DNA from: JBIYSM02 sp044759095
GTDB taxonomy: Bacteria; Bacillota; Bacilli; Brevibacillales; Brevibacillaceae
Length of the DNA: 64,000 nt
Assembly: GCF_044759095.2 (NCBI RefSeq)
Contig: NZ_JBIYSM020000005.1
Span: 55,419-119,418 of the forward strand
Direction: 5' to 3'
Shown here: positions 1-8,189 of the stretch, one piece after another
How positions within the stretch are numbered: the stretch's first letter is position 1
Layout: each line of letters begins with the position of its first letter
Made by a program: the position numbers and the translations under genes
Notes under the pieces: model-generated
Seen by the model: only the letters and a program-made list of their open reading frames with translations
Told to the model about the DNA's origin: nothing
Databases searched by the model: none

Positions 1-1294
1 TTCCCAGAAAGTAACGGTGAAGCCGAACCCGGGTGCGGTGAACGGCAACTTTACCCTGAAGGTGACGCAAATCGCCAAGAACGCCATGATGGCGAGCAGT
101 GGCTCTCTTGGGGTGGCATCCGATACCACACAAGCAGTTGCAACGTCCAATCTTACTCTTACGGTCACGGGGGAGCTTGGCGTAAAGGCGATTTCCATTA
201 CGAACGGGGACAACATTAATCAGATTGTTTCAAAGATTAATGCGGAATCCGCCAATACCGGGGTGAAAGCTTCGTACGATCAACTCTCGGACAAACTGAC
301 GTTAATCAGCACGCAAACTGGTGATGATGCCATAATTCAACTTGATTCGAGTGACGCTAACTTTTTGAACAAGCTGGGATTGGCTGCCCTAGGAGCGACA
401 ACGACCGGTCAAGTTACCGGACAGGATGCCAAGGTAGATTTCAATGGCATGGGAATAACTTCTGTACGCTCCAATACCTTTACCATGAACAACATTAGCT
501 TCACCCTATTAAAGGACCCTGCCACTCTGGGTGTGGCCGATTATACCATTAATGCCTCCATCACCTCGGATGTAGACAGTGTGGTCAATACGATCAAGGG
601 TGTATTTGATAAATACAATGAATTGATCGCATCCATGAACAATAAATTGAACGAGCCTCGTTACCGGAATTATCTGCCGCTAACCGACACGCAGAAGCAA
701 GAGATGAAAGACAGTGAGATCGAATTATGGGAGCAAAAAGCAAAGTCAGGCTTGCTGCGTGGAGACACTGTGATGAAGAGCGGGTTGGATAAGATGCGGC
801 GCAATCTTGCCGATATTGTGTCAGGGATTGGTGCAGGCCAATTTGATTCCCTGGCTGATATCGGAATTACAACTACGCCATCTGGCGGAAGCAATTTGTA
901 TGCCTATCAGGAGAATGGAAAAATCTACATTGACGAAACAAAGCTGCGGAGTGCTTTGGAAACGTCGCCGGAACAAGTCGCTACTTTGTTTACCAAAGAT
1001 GGTGCACGTGATGCGTCCGGCCGGTTGATTACAGGGCTGGATGCGGGGATTGGAACAAGATTGTACGAAACAGTGAATTCAGATATTATCAAGCGTTTAA
1101 CGGAGAAAACGCAGATCGTACCAACGAAAAGTTATCTTCAGCGGCAAATTGACGATTATACGAGTCAAATTGCGAGAGAGGAATACGATTTACCCGCATA
1201 TGAGCAGAAATTGTACAGCCAATATGCAAAATTGGAACAAGCGCTTAATCAACTTAACTCCCAGGGAGCTTATCTCAGCTCTTTTTTTCAGTAA
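1..1294 (+). CDS. fliD: Flagellar hook-associated protein 2 (filament cap), 5' truncated by window edge
   Basis: FliD forms the cap at the tip of the flagellar filament and helps exported flagellin fold and polymerise. The frame is open from base 2 with no start in view. The first visible residues (QKVTVKPNPGAVNG, then FTLKVTQIAKNA) are typical of the FliD N-terminal domain, so I infer that only a short N-terminal part is missing. The C-terminal region contains the ALETSPEQVATLFT segment and ends in a coiled-coil-like stretch (YEQKLYSQYAKLEQALNQLN), as expected for the FliD coiled-coil terminus. It lies 18 bp before fliS in the same operon, the usual arrangement. Identification is firm; the true start is outside the window. 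Confidence 0.95.
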   Translation, partial: SQKVTVKPNPGAVNGNFTLKVTQIAKNAMMASSGSLGVASDTTQAVATSNLTLTVTGELGVKAISITNGDNINQIVSKINAESANTGVKASYDQLSDKLTLISTQTGDDAIIQLDSSDANFLNKLGLAALGATTTGQVTGQDAKVDFNGMGITSVRSNTFTMNNISFTLLKDPATLGVADYTINASITSDVDSVVNTIKGVFDKYNELIASMNNKLNEPRYRNYLPLTDTQKQEMKDSEIELWEQKAKSGLLRGDTVMKSGLDKMRRNLADIVSGIGAGQFDSLADIGITTTPSGGSNLYAYQENGKIYIDETKLRSALETSPEQVATLFTKDGARDASGRLITGLDAGIGTRLYETVNSDIIKRLTEKTQIVPTKSYLQRQIDDYTSQIAREEYDLPAYEQKLYSQYAKLEQALNQLNSQGAYLSSFFQ

Positions 1295-1312
1295 GGGTAA
1301 TGGAGGTACATT

Positions 1313-1696
1313 ATGATTCAAACATCGGCGCACAACACCTATAAGAAAAATCAAGTGGGCACGGCTACTCCGGAAGATCTCACGCTAATGCTGTACGATG
1401 GCGCCATCAAGTTTATCAAAAGAGCGAAACAAGCCATTCAGGAGAAGCAATATAACAAGGCGCACGATCTAAACATGCGTGTCCAAGATATTTTAAGTGA
1501 GTTGATTATTACGCTTGACCGAAAGTATCCAATTGCTGAACAAATGCTCCTCCTCTATGATTACATGAAACGCCGTATGATTGAGGCAAACGTAAAGAAA
1601 GACATTGCAATCTTGGATGAAGTCGAAGGATTTTTTGTGGAGTTCCGTGATACGTGGAAACAAGCCATGATGGTCGCACGCAGTCAACAAAACTAG
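1313..1696 (+). CDS. fliS: Flagellar export chaperone FliS
   Basis: FliS is the cytoplasmic chaperone that binds the C-terminus of flagellin and keeps it unpolymerised until export. The 127-residue length fits the family. The N-terminal AHNTYKKNQVGTATPEDL and the following LMLYDGAIKFIKRAKQAI are hallmark FliS segments. The ATG is preceded by a TGGAGG ribosome site. It sits between fliD and a FliT-like gene, the standard order in Bacillales. Confidence 0.96.
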   Translation: MIQTSAHNTYKKNQVGTATPEDLTLMLYDGAIKFIKRAKQAIQEKQYNKAHDLNMRVQDILSELIITLDRKYPIAEQMLLLYDYMKRRMIEANVKKDIAILDEVEGFFVEFRDTWKQAMMVARSQQN

Positions 1697-1706
1697 GGAG
1701 GTTGGC

Positions 1707-2075
1707 ATGAAGATCGGAGTGGAAAACCTTTTTCAACAACTGATGGAGTGTACGGATGCTCTGATCGAGGCGTGCAATCGTCCTGTATTGGAAGAAACGG
1801 ATGAGGATGGGATCGGTGTCATACTTAAAAAACGTGAACGACTGCTGCAGGCCTTAGGCGAACGGTTGACGCAAGAAAAGGCCCCTGACAAATATGTCGT
1901 TTTGTTCGAGAAATGCAAACAAAAGGAAAATGTGGCAGGGCAGCTTCTTGCAAGAGCGATGAATCATCTGTCACAAAAAATACGCGATACAAAGCATAGC
2001 CAGTCAGTTAGTACGAATTACAATGCCTACACTCGAATCATGCCTTATGGTGCCTTTATAGACAAGAAAAAATGA
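1707..2075 (+). CDS. fliT: FliT-like flagellar protein (small helical, putative chaperone)
   Basis: This 122-residue, highly charged and probably all-helical protein has no membrane segment. It follows fliS by 10 bp with an AGGGAGG ribosome site at 1693-1699. Position directly after fliS and size match the FliT-type chaperones of Bacilli, which bind FliD or export components, but the sequence is poorly conserved and I see no diagnostic motif. The name rests mainly on context (inference). It could equally be an unassigned flagellar operon protein. Confidence 0.6.
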   Translation: MKIGVENLFQQLMECTDALIEACNRPVLEETDEDGIGVILKKRERLLQALGERLTQEKAPDKYVVLFEKCKQKENVAGQLLARAMNHLSQKIRDTKHSQSVSTNYNAYTRIMPYGAFIDKKK

Positions 2076-2108
2076 TCAGGGAAAGCCAAAAAGGAAAGGA
2101 AGATCGAA

Positions 2109-2459
2109 GTGGAAATAAAGGGAGTGAATGCTGGCAAAGTAGACAATGGAAAGACGGACTTCGTATCAGAGCAACGAACGGACAATCGCCAGCAGGAAGA
2201 GGGTAACGAAGCTGTTCAGCCGGAGAAGAGTTACAGTAAAGAGGAAATTACCAAAGAGCTCAATCATCTGAATAAATGGTTGGAGTCAAAAAGTTCTCAT
2301 CTTAAGTTTGTTCTGCACGATGAATTAAACAAATATTATGTGCAAGTAATAAACGATAGCACCAATGAAGTGATCAAGGAAATTCCTTCGAAAAAAATTA
2401 TGGACATTGTCGCTAATTTTTACGAAAAACTAGGATTCATTGTAGATAGAAAAATTTAA
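2109..2459 (+). CDS. flaG: FlaG family flagellar protein
   Basis: The C-terminal two thirds (NKWLESKSSHLKFVLHDELN, then YYVQVINDSTNEVIKEIPSK and KIMDIVANFYEKLGFIVD) match the FlaG domain. Members influence filament length or assembly, but their biochemistry is unclear. The first ~45 residues are polar and low in complexity, as usual. The start is a GTG at 2109, behind AAAGGAAAGGA. The gene ends the flagellar operon: a rho-independent terminator follows immediately. Confidence 0.85.
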   Translation: MEIKGVNAGKVDNGKTDFVSEQRTDNRQQEEGNEAVQPEKSYSKEEITKELNHLNKWLESKSSHLKFVLHDELNKYYVQVINDSTNEVIKEIPSKKIMDIVANFYEKLGFIVDRKI

Positions 2460-2481
2460 AAATCCCCCAATGGGGGTTTTT
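2456..2481 (+). terminator. Rho-independent terminator after flaG
   Basis: A CCCCC/GGGGG stem with an AAT loop is flanked by an A-run on the left and a T-run on the right, so it could act in both directions. It separates the flagellar genes from pseG, 30 bp away. Confidence 0.85.
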
Positions 2482-2512
2482 CTTTCTCCAGATCAAGAAA
2501 GGGATTGATCCT

Positions 2513-3580
2513 GTGCACGTACTCTTTCGGGTTGATGCTTCTGTACAGATCGGAAGCGGACATGTCATGCGGTGTTTAACTCTGGCTGACGAGTTGAGAC
2601 GGAAAGGTGCCTCCATCCGGATTATAAGCCGTGAACATCCAGGGCACCTGTGTGAATTCATTGAGCAAAAGGGGTTTCTTGTTAATAGGTTGCCTGACAT
2701 GCCGGAACGTTCTTCGGACGAATGGTGGGAAATCGATGTTGATCAGACGAATGATCAGTTGAGAAACCAAAAGGTGGATTGGTTGATCGTCGATCATTAT
2801 GGGATTGATTACAGATGGGAAAAAAAAGCACGCAGGTTCGCAGCCAATATTATGGTGATTGATGATTTGGCAGACCGTGCGCATGATTGCGATATTTTAC
2901 TGGATCAAAACTTGTATGAAAAGATGGAAACACGTTACGATGGTTTAGTGCCTCATCAGTGCCTGCAATTGATAGGGCCGCGCTATGCGATGTTACGGGA
3001 GGAGTTTCGAGAGGCACGCAAGCTTGTTCGAAAAAGAGGTGGACGGGTTCGTCGGGTTCTACTCTTTTTTGGCGGGAGTGATCCGACGAATGAAACAATA
3101 AAAGCCATCGAGGCGATTAAGATTCTAAGGCTGAAGGATGTAATGGTTGATGTCGTAGTCGGCACATCAAATCCGTACCGAGGACAGATTGCCGAGCTGT
3201 GTGCAAACATGCCAAACACGAGGTTTCATTGCCAAATAACTTATATGGCGGAATTGATGTTACAGGCCGACTTGGCTATTGGTGCGGGCGGCTCCACAAC
3301 ATGGGAACGATGTGCGCTCGGTTTGCCCGCGATTACGGTGACTACTGCTGAAAACCAGATTCAAGTAACCCGAACGGTCGCTAAAACCGGGTGTATCATA
3401 GATGTGGGAACACATCAGGATGTATCCTCGGAAAAATTGGCGAGTGTACTTCAGACGCTGCAGCAGAACCCCGAAATGATTGCATCGATGAGTGAGGCAT
3501 GTATCAGGGTCATGGGGGACATTGAGTCTGAAGGAGTGACTTCTGTCGCACAGGCCATTTTGAAGGGAGTAAACTACTAA
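2513..3580 (+). CDS. pseG: UDP-2,4-diacetamido-2,4,6-trideoxy-beta-L-altropyranose hydrolase
   Basis: PseG removes UDP from the nucleotide sugar in the fourth step of pseudaminic acid synthesis (cytoplasm). The 355-residue protein has a GT-B-type fold signature. The N-terminal GSGHVMRCLTLADELRRKG places a histidine at residue 17, equivalent to the catalytic His of Campylobacter PseG. FFGGSDPTNET and the GAGGSTTWERCALGLPAI loop are typical of the UDP-binding half. The GTG start at 2513 follows AGAAAGGG. It overlaps pseH by one base (TAATG), so the two are translationally coupled. Confidence 0.92.
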   Translation: MHVLFRVDASVQIGSGHVMRCLTLADELRRKGASIRIISREHPGHLCEFIEQKGFLVNRLPDMPERSSDEWWEIDVDQTNDQLRNQKVDWLIVDHYGIDYRWEKKARRFAANIMVIDDLADRAHDCDILLDQNLYEKMETRYDGLVPHQCLQLIGPRYAMLREEFREARKLVRKRGGRVRRVLLFFGGSDPTNETIKAIEAIKILRLKDVMVDVVVGTSNPYRGQIAELCANMPNTRFHCQITYMAELMLQADLAIGAGGSTTWERCALGLPAITVTTAENQIQVTRTVAKTGCIIDVGTHQDVSSEKLASVLQTLQQNPEMIASMSEACIRVMGDIESEGVTSVAQAILKGVNY

Positions 3581-4137
3581 TGCCGCGTTTATCGGAATAT
3601 AGCCTTCGAGCTTTCGTAGAAGCGGATCTGGAGCAGGTGTTACTGTGGAGAAACTCGGATAGAGTCAGACAGCATATGTATTCCGATCATCTGATCTCCT
3701 GGGAAGAACATGTCAATTGGTTTCACAGGATGCGCAATGACCACACGCATGAATGTTTGATCTTTGAATATCAGAATCGCCCGGTTGGAGTGGTTAGTTT
3801 TTCGAATATAGATACGAAACATATGAGGTGTACGTGGGGTTTTTATTTGGGAGAGACGGATATTCCCAAAGGCTCCGGACTGGCGATGGGGTTACTCGGT
3901 TTAAGCTACGGATTTGAAACGATAGGCTCAAGAAAAATTTGTGGAGAAGTGCTTGCAAGCAACGATGCCAGTATCAGATTTCATCAGAAGCTGGGTTTCG
4001 TTCAAGAAGGCCATTTTGTGAATCATATTTACAAGAATGGACATTTTGAAGATGTCTTGTCATTCGCCTGTTTTTCCGAAGACTGGGGAAAACACAGAGA
4101 AAATATCATGCAAAGATACTTTGTTGAAGAAAAGTAA
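3580..4137 (+). CDS. pseH: UDP-4-amino-4,6-dideoxy-N-acetyl-beta-L-altrosamine N-acetyltransferase
   Basis: This GNAT-family acetyltransferase of 185 residues is expected to acetylate the 4-amino group of the pseudaminic acid precursor with acetyl-CoA. The GNAT core is visible as PVGVVSFSNIDTKH, then WGFYLGETDIPKGSGLAMGL and GEVLASNDASIRFHQKLGF. The start overlaps the pseG stop. Its place between pseG and pseI supports PseH rather than a ribosomal-protein acetyltransferase. Confidence 0.9.
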   Translation: MPRLSEYSLRAFVEADLEQVLLWRNSDRVRQHMYSDHLISWEEHVNWFHRMRNDHTHECLIFEYQNRPVGVVSFSNIDTKHMRCTWGFYLGETDIPKGSGLAMGLLGLSYGFETIGSRKICGEVLASNDASIRFHQKLGFVQEGHFVNHIYKNGHFEDVLSFACFSEDWGKHRENIMQRYFVEEK

Positions 4138-4168
4138 TGTTTCAATACTTTTGAAAAGGGGTCCCAGC

Positions 4169-5224
4169 ATGCGAGAAATCAATGTAGCGCATAGGAGAAT
4201 TGGTTCTGCGTATCCCCCCTTCATCATTGCCGAGATGTCCGGCAACCACAACCAGTCTCTGGAACGAGCATTGGAAATTGTGGAGGCGGCTGCCAAAGCG
4301 GGAGCACACGCCTTGAAAATTCAAACGTACACGGCGGATACGATGACAATCGACTACCAAAAAGGAGAGTTCTTTATTAACGACCCGAACAGCTTGTGGA
4401 AAGGAAAGTCCCTCTACGAGCTGTATCAGGAAGCCTACACCCCATGGGAATGGCACAAGCCAATTTTCGATCGGTGTCGTGAACTGGGGATGATCGGATT
4501 CAGTACGCCGTTTGACGAGTCTGCGGTAGATTTTTTGGAAAGTCTGGACGTGCCGCTTTATAAAATTGCCTCTTTTGAAAACATTGACATTCCGTTGATA
4601 CGCAGAGTGGCTCGAACCGGAAAACCAATCATTATCTCCACGGGAATGGCGACAATCGCGGAAATCGACGAAGCGGTGCGGGCAGCAAGAGAAGAGGGGT
4701 GCGAAGATCTTGTCTTGTTAAAGTGCACCAGTACCTATCCGGCGTCTCCCGAAAACTCGAACCTCCTCACGATTCCGCACATGCGTCAGTTGTTCGATGT
4801 AGAAGTTGGCTTGTCCGATCATACGATGGGAGTGGGCGTTGCTGTTGCCAGCGTAGCGCTCGGAGCAACTGTGATTGAAAAGCACTTTACCTTGCGGAGA
4901 GCGGATGGAGGGGTTGACTCCGCGTTTTCTTTGGAACCGGAAGAGTTTCACAGTCTGGTCGTTGAAACAGAGAGAGCATGGCAAGGCTTGGGTAGAGTGA
5001 GCTACGGGCCGACTGAAAAAGAGAAGAACTCGCTTGTGTTTCGTCGATCCTTGTATGTGGTGGAAGACGTGAAGGCAGGCGAACCGCTGACGAAACAAAA
5101 TCTTCGGGCCATTCGTCCGGGGCATGGGCTTCCGCCCAAGTACTATGATGTCCTGTTGGGAAAAAGAGTGAAGAGAGATATTCCGAAAGGTACGCCGGCA
5201 AGCTGGGATTTGTTCGACGAATAG
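4169..5224 (+). CDS. pseI: Pseudaminic acid synthase
   Basis: PseI condenses 2,4-diacetamido-2,4,6-trideoxy-L-altrose with phosphoenolpyruvate to give pseudaminic acid. The 351-residue protein has a NeuB-type barrel (FIIAEMSGNHNQSLERALEI near the N-terminus; KCTSTYPASPENSN; GLSDHTMG; IEKHFTL). A C-terminal SAF-type domain contains NLRAIRPGHGLPPKY. The ATG at 4169 has AAAAGGGG 6-12 bases upstream. An in-frame ATG at 4037 lies inside pseH and lacks a ribosome site, so I reject it. NeuB or LegI would be alternatives from the fold alone, but the PseG/PseH neighbours favour PseI. Confidence 0.92.
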   Translation: MREINVAHRRIGSAYPPFIIAEMSGNHNQSLERALEIVEAAAKAGAHALKIQTYTADTMTIDYQKGEFFINDPNSLWKGKSLYELYQEAYTPWEWHKPIFDRCRELGMIGFSTPFDESAVDFLESLDVPLYKIASFENIDIPLIRRVARTGKPIIISTGMATIAEIDEAVRAAREEGCEDLVLLKCTSTYPASPENSNLLTIPHMRQLFDVEVGLSDHTMGVGVAVASVALGATVIEKHFTLRRADGGVDSAFSLEPEEFHSLVVETERAWQGLGRVSYGPTEKEKNSLVFRRSLYVVEDVKAGEPLTKQNLRAIRPGHGLPPKYYDVLLGKRVKRDIPKGTPASWDLFDE

Positions 5225-5238
5225 GGAAAGGATGAAGA

Positions 5239-6186
5239 ATGATGAACGTACTCGTTACAGGTGGAGCAGGGTTTATTGGACGATGGGTGGTAAAGCGATT
5301 GCTTGAGGACGGGCATCAGGTCTGGGTGTTGGATGATCTCTCAAATGGTCGTCGTGAAAATATTGCCGATCTGGAATCCCATCCCGGTTTTCGAGCATTC
5401 GTGCATGGTGACATAAAAGACGAGGGAACATTGGAAGAGCTTTTCCGGAACCAGTTCTCCATTTGCTATCACTTGGGAGCCAGCATCAATGTCCAAGACA
5501 GTATCGATGATCCACGTACCGCGTTTAACAATGATACGGTGGGGACGTTTTACGTATTGGAACAATGCCGCAAACACAACGTAAAAATGGTCTTCATGAG
5601 TACGTGCATGGTGTATGACCGCTGCACCGATGAAAAAGGCATTACGGAAGAGCATCCGATCAAACCTGCTTCGCCTTATGCCGGGGCGAAAATTGCGGGT
5701 GAAAATATGGTTCTCTCCTACTACTTTGCTTATGGCTTGCCAACGGTAGTGATTCGCCCGTTTAATACATACGGCCCGTTTCAAAAGACTGGTGGCGAAG
5801 GTGGGGTTGTCGCCGTTTTCCTCAAACGGAAATTAAGTGGGGAAACACTGAATATTTACGGAGACGGTACGCAAACTCGCGACCTGTTGTATGTGGAAGA
5901 CTGCGCCCGGTTCGTTGTACAAGCGGGGTATTCTGACGCCGTTAACGGTCACATTGTCAACGCGGGGCTTGGGCGTGACATCAGTATCAATGATCTGGCG
6001 CTCATGATTGTGCAAGACCCCAAGAGCATTCAGCATGTGGAACATATCCACCCGCAGTCGGAAATTCAGAAACTGCTGTGCAACTATGAGAAAGCAACGC
6101 GGTTGCTCGGATGGAAACCGGAAGTTACCCTGGAAGAGGGAATTCGCCGGACGGAAGAATGGATTGCGTCTACCAACTTAATCTAG
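5239..6186 (+). CDS. NAD-dependent epimerase/dehydratase (extended SDR) in the pse operon
   Basis: This 315-residue extended short-chain dehydrogenase acts on a nucleotide sugar. It has the NAD-binding TGGAGFIGRW (residues 7-16) and a Ser/Thr-Tyr-Lys catalytic set with S121/T122, Y147 and K151 (SPYAGAK). It resembles UDP-glucose 4-epimerase/dehydratase-type enzymes more than PseB, whose usual motif is TGGTGSFG. Its exact substrate is unknown. It starts 14 bp after pseI behind AGGGAAAGGATG and is followed by pseC, so it probably modifies or feeds the same sugar pathway (inference). Confidence 0.85.
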   Translation: MMNVLVTGGAGFIGRWVVKRLLEDGHQVWVLDDLSNGRRENIADLESHPGFRAFVHGDIKDEGTLEELFRNQFSICYHLGASINVQDSIDDPRTAFNNDTVGTFYVLEQCRKHNVKMVFMSTCMVYDRCTDEKGITEEHPIKPASPYAGAKIAGENMVLSYYFAYGLPTVVIRPFNTYGPFQKTGGEGGVVAVFLKRKLSGETLNIYGDGTQTRDLLYVEDCARFVVQAGYSDAVNGHIVNAGLGRDISINDLALMIVQDPKSIQHVEHIHPQSEIQKLLCNYEKATRLLGWKPEVTLEEGIRRTEEWIASTNLI

Positions 6187-6198
6187 GGGGACGACCAG

Positions 6199-7398
6199 AT
6201 GCTTAAGCAAGGGACTTTAGCCATTCACGGAGGAAAGCCGGTCCGAGACAGCTATCTGTCGTACGGGAGACAATGGATTGACGAAGAAGATATCCATGCG
6301 GTGGTAGAGACGCTCCGTTCTCCGTTTTTAACGCAAGGCCCCAAAATCAAGGAGTTCGAAGATCAGATAGCGAAGTCGACCGGAGCCAAGTACGCGGTTG
6401 CCTTTTCCAATGGAACTGCCGCTTTACATGCTGCTTGCTATGCAGCGGGAATCCGGCAGGGCGACGAGGTAATTACGTCTCCGATGACGTTTTCTGCGAG
6501 TGCGAACTGTGTGCGGTATTGTGGCGGGACGGTTGTTTTTGCGGATATTCACCCGGACACGTACAATATCGATCCCGCAAAGGTCCGCTCCCTGATCACC
6601 GAACGAACAAAAGCGATTATTCCTGTTGACTATACAGGGCAGCCGGCTGACCTGGATGAAATCATGGCAATGGCCAAGGAACATCATTTGGTGGTCATTG
6701 AAGATGCCGCCCATTCGCTTGGGGCCAGCTACAAGGGAAAACCCGTGGGAAGCATCGCCGATATGACCATGTTCAGCTTCCATCCGGTCAAGCACGTAAC
6801 AACGGGAGAGGGCGGAGTCATTACTACGAATTCTGACGAATACTATCAGCGTTTGCTCTTGTTTCGAAGTCATGGAATTACGCGTGATCAGGCTCTCATG
6901 CAACATTCGCTTGAGGGACCATGGTATTATGAAATGGTAGACCTCGGCTACAATTACCGGATGACGGACATGCAAGCCGCACTCGGAATAACGCAACTGC
7001 AAAAGCTGGACAAGTTTGTCGCCCGGCGCAGGGAAATCGCAGAACGGTATAACAGCCAGTTCAACCGTCACCCTTTGACTACGATTCCATATCAAGCCGA
7101 TGATCGGAACTCCAGTTGGCATCTCTACGTGATTCAACTGGAGTTGGAAAAGCTGAACGCGACCCGGAAAGAGATCTTTGATGCATTGGTTGCAGAAAAC
7201 ATTGGGGTAAACGTTCACTATATTCCCGTCCACTTCCATCCGTACTATCAAGCACAGGGATATCGGAAAGGGTTGGCACCGGAAGCTGAACGACTGTATG
7301 ATCGAATTCTGACCTTGCCTCTCTTTCCGGCAATGAGCGATGATGACGTCAATGACGTTGTGGAAGCAGTTGAAAAGGTCCTTGCAGCTTACTCCTGA
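6199..7398 (+). CDS. pseC: UDP-4-amino-4,6-dideoxy-N-acetyl-beta-L-altrosamine transaminase
   Basis: This is a DegT/DnrJ/EryC1/StrS-family PLP aminotransferase of 399 residues. SFHPVKHVTTGEGG carries the Schiff-base lysine (K198), and EDAAHSLGA carries the cofactor-contacting Asp169. YGRQWIDEEDI and LRSPFLTQGPKIKEFE match the PseC N-terminus, and SFHPVK(x)TT(x)EGG is the PseC form of the lysine motif. It would install the 4-amino group on the PseB product. It is last in the operon, 12 bp after the SDR, with GGGGGACGAC upstream and a terminator downstream. Confidence 0.88.
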   Translation: MLKQGTLAIHGGKPVRDSYLSYGRQWIDEEDIHAVVETLRSPFLTQGPKIKEFEDQIAKSTGAKYAVAFSNGTAALHAACYAAGIRQGDEVITSPMTFSASANCVRYCGGTVVFADIHPDTYNIDPAKVRSLITERTKAIIPVDYTGQPADLDEIMAMAKEHHLVVIEDAAHSLGASYKGKPVGSIADMTMFSFHPVKHVTTGEGGVITTNSDEYYQRLLLFRSHGITRDQALMQHSLEGPWYYEMVDLGYNYRMTDMQAALGITQLQKLDKFVARRREIAERYNSQFNRHPLTTIPYQADDRNSSWHLYVIQLELEKLNATRKEIFDALVAENIGVNVHYIPVHFHPYYQAQGYRKGLAPEAERLYDRILTLPLFPAMSDDDVNDVVEAVEKVLAAYS

Positions 7399-7410
7399 TG
7401 TTCGTAAGAG

Positions 7411-7450
7411 AAAAGACGGCCTAGCACTCCACTAGACCGTCTTTCTTCTT
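7411..7450 (+). terminator. Rho-independent terminator after pseC
   Basis: The arms AGACGGCCTAG and CTAGACCGTCT pair with one G-U wobble around a short loop and are followed by TTTCTTCTT. It ends the pse operon and faces the convergent yjfB-like gene. Confidence 0.85.
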
Positions 7451-7461
7451 CCTCTTTCACT

Positions 7462-7656
7462 CTACACCCTCACATCCAACCGCTGCCCCAGCGTCGGATG
7501 CGGAGCCCCCTGCACACCTGCCTGAGCCTTGGCGAAGTCCTCCAGCATGACCGTTGCCCCTGCCGCCTGGGTGGTCTGTGCCATATTCATGACACTGAGA
7601 CTGACGGCGTGCTGAAGCGACGCCAGCTGAGCCCCCATGTAATTGCTGATATTCAT
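7462..7656 (-). CDS. YjfB family small protein (putative motility protein)
   Basis: This 64-residue protein has the YjfB-type pattern: short N-terminus, QLASLQHAVSLSVMNMAQ, then a hydrophilic tail ending in the LGQRLDVRV signature. YjfB is a sigma-D-associated motility-regulon protein in B. subtilis, and its function is unknown. The ATG at 7656 has GGAGG eight bases upstream. On the same strand, a CCGATAA element at 7690-7697 resembles a sigma-D -10, but I see no convincing matching -35. Location beside flagellar and pse genes fits. Confidence 0.75.
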   Translation of the reverse strand: MNISNYMGAQLASLQHAVSLSVMNMAQTTQAAGATVMLEDFAKAQAGVQGAPHPTLGQRLDVRV

Positions 7657-7747
7657 CCACAACACCTCCTCCCAAATGATTCCTTATTCTTATCGGATTG
7701 GAATCACTTTTCTATGATTCAAGATTTTTTTGCCCCACTCCCCCTGC

Positions 7748-7753
7748 TATAAT
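7748..7753 (+). promoter_or_regulatory. Sigma-A -10 element of the coiled-coil gene
   Basis: A perfect TATAAT stands 27 bp before the ATG at 7781. The -35 region is a T-run (7725-7730) and only weakly resembles TTGACA. Confidence 0.55.
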
Positions 7754-7780
7754 GAAAAGACAAAGGGAAGGTGTGGTCGG

Positions 7781-8176
7781 ATGCAGGACGAAATTCTTTC
7801 ATTGCTGTACGCCATTCGGGAAAATCAGGAAGTGACGAACTCCAAGCTGGATGCGTTGACATTGGATGTGCGTCGGTTGGAGGGGGAAGTTCTACAGCTG
7901 AAGGCAGATGTCGCCGAGCTGAAGCAGGACGTGGCAGTACTGAAGGCAGATGTAGCCGAACTGAAGCAAGACGTAGCGATTCTGAAACAAGACGTTGCGT
8001 CCTTTCAAACAGACATGGCTGAAACGAAAGAGGAACTCATCAGATTCAGTAATCGTTTTGAACGTTTCGAAAAACGCTTTGATGACATGGAAGCTGACTT
8101 CAAGGTATTGTATCAGGACTACCGCTTTCAAAAGCGGGACATCCAAAAATGGAAGGACGTGCAAGGAATCCTGTAA
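7781..8176 (+). CDS. Coiled-coil heptad-repeat protein of unknown function
   Basis: This 131-residue soluble protein has no signal or membrane segment. The middle third is a near-perfect tandem repeat of the heptad unit L-K-x-D-V-A-x (ELKQDV / VLKADV / ELKQDV / ILKQDV), mirrored by repeated DNA between about 7900 and 8000. It is followed by FSNRFERFEKRFDDMEADF. A long parallel coiled coil is expected. The ATG at 7781 follows AAGGGAAGGTG. The in-frame start at 7730 precedes the -10 box, so I reject it. No function can be assigned; heptad copy number may vary between strains (inference). Confidence 0.7.
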   Translation: MQDEILSLLYAIRENQEVTNSKLDALTLDVRRLEGEVLQLKADVAELKQDVAVLKADVAELKQDVAILKQDVASFQTDMAETKEELIRFSNRFERFEKRFDDMEADFKVLYQDYRFQKRDIQKWKDVQGIL

Positions 8177-8189
8177 CCGCCTGATCAGA

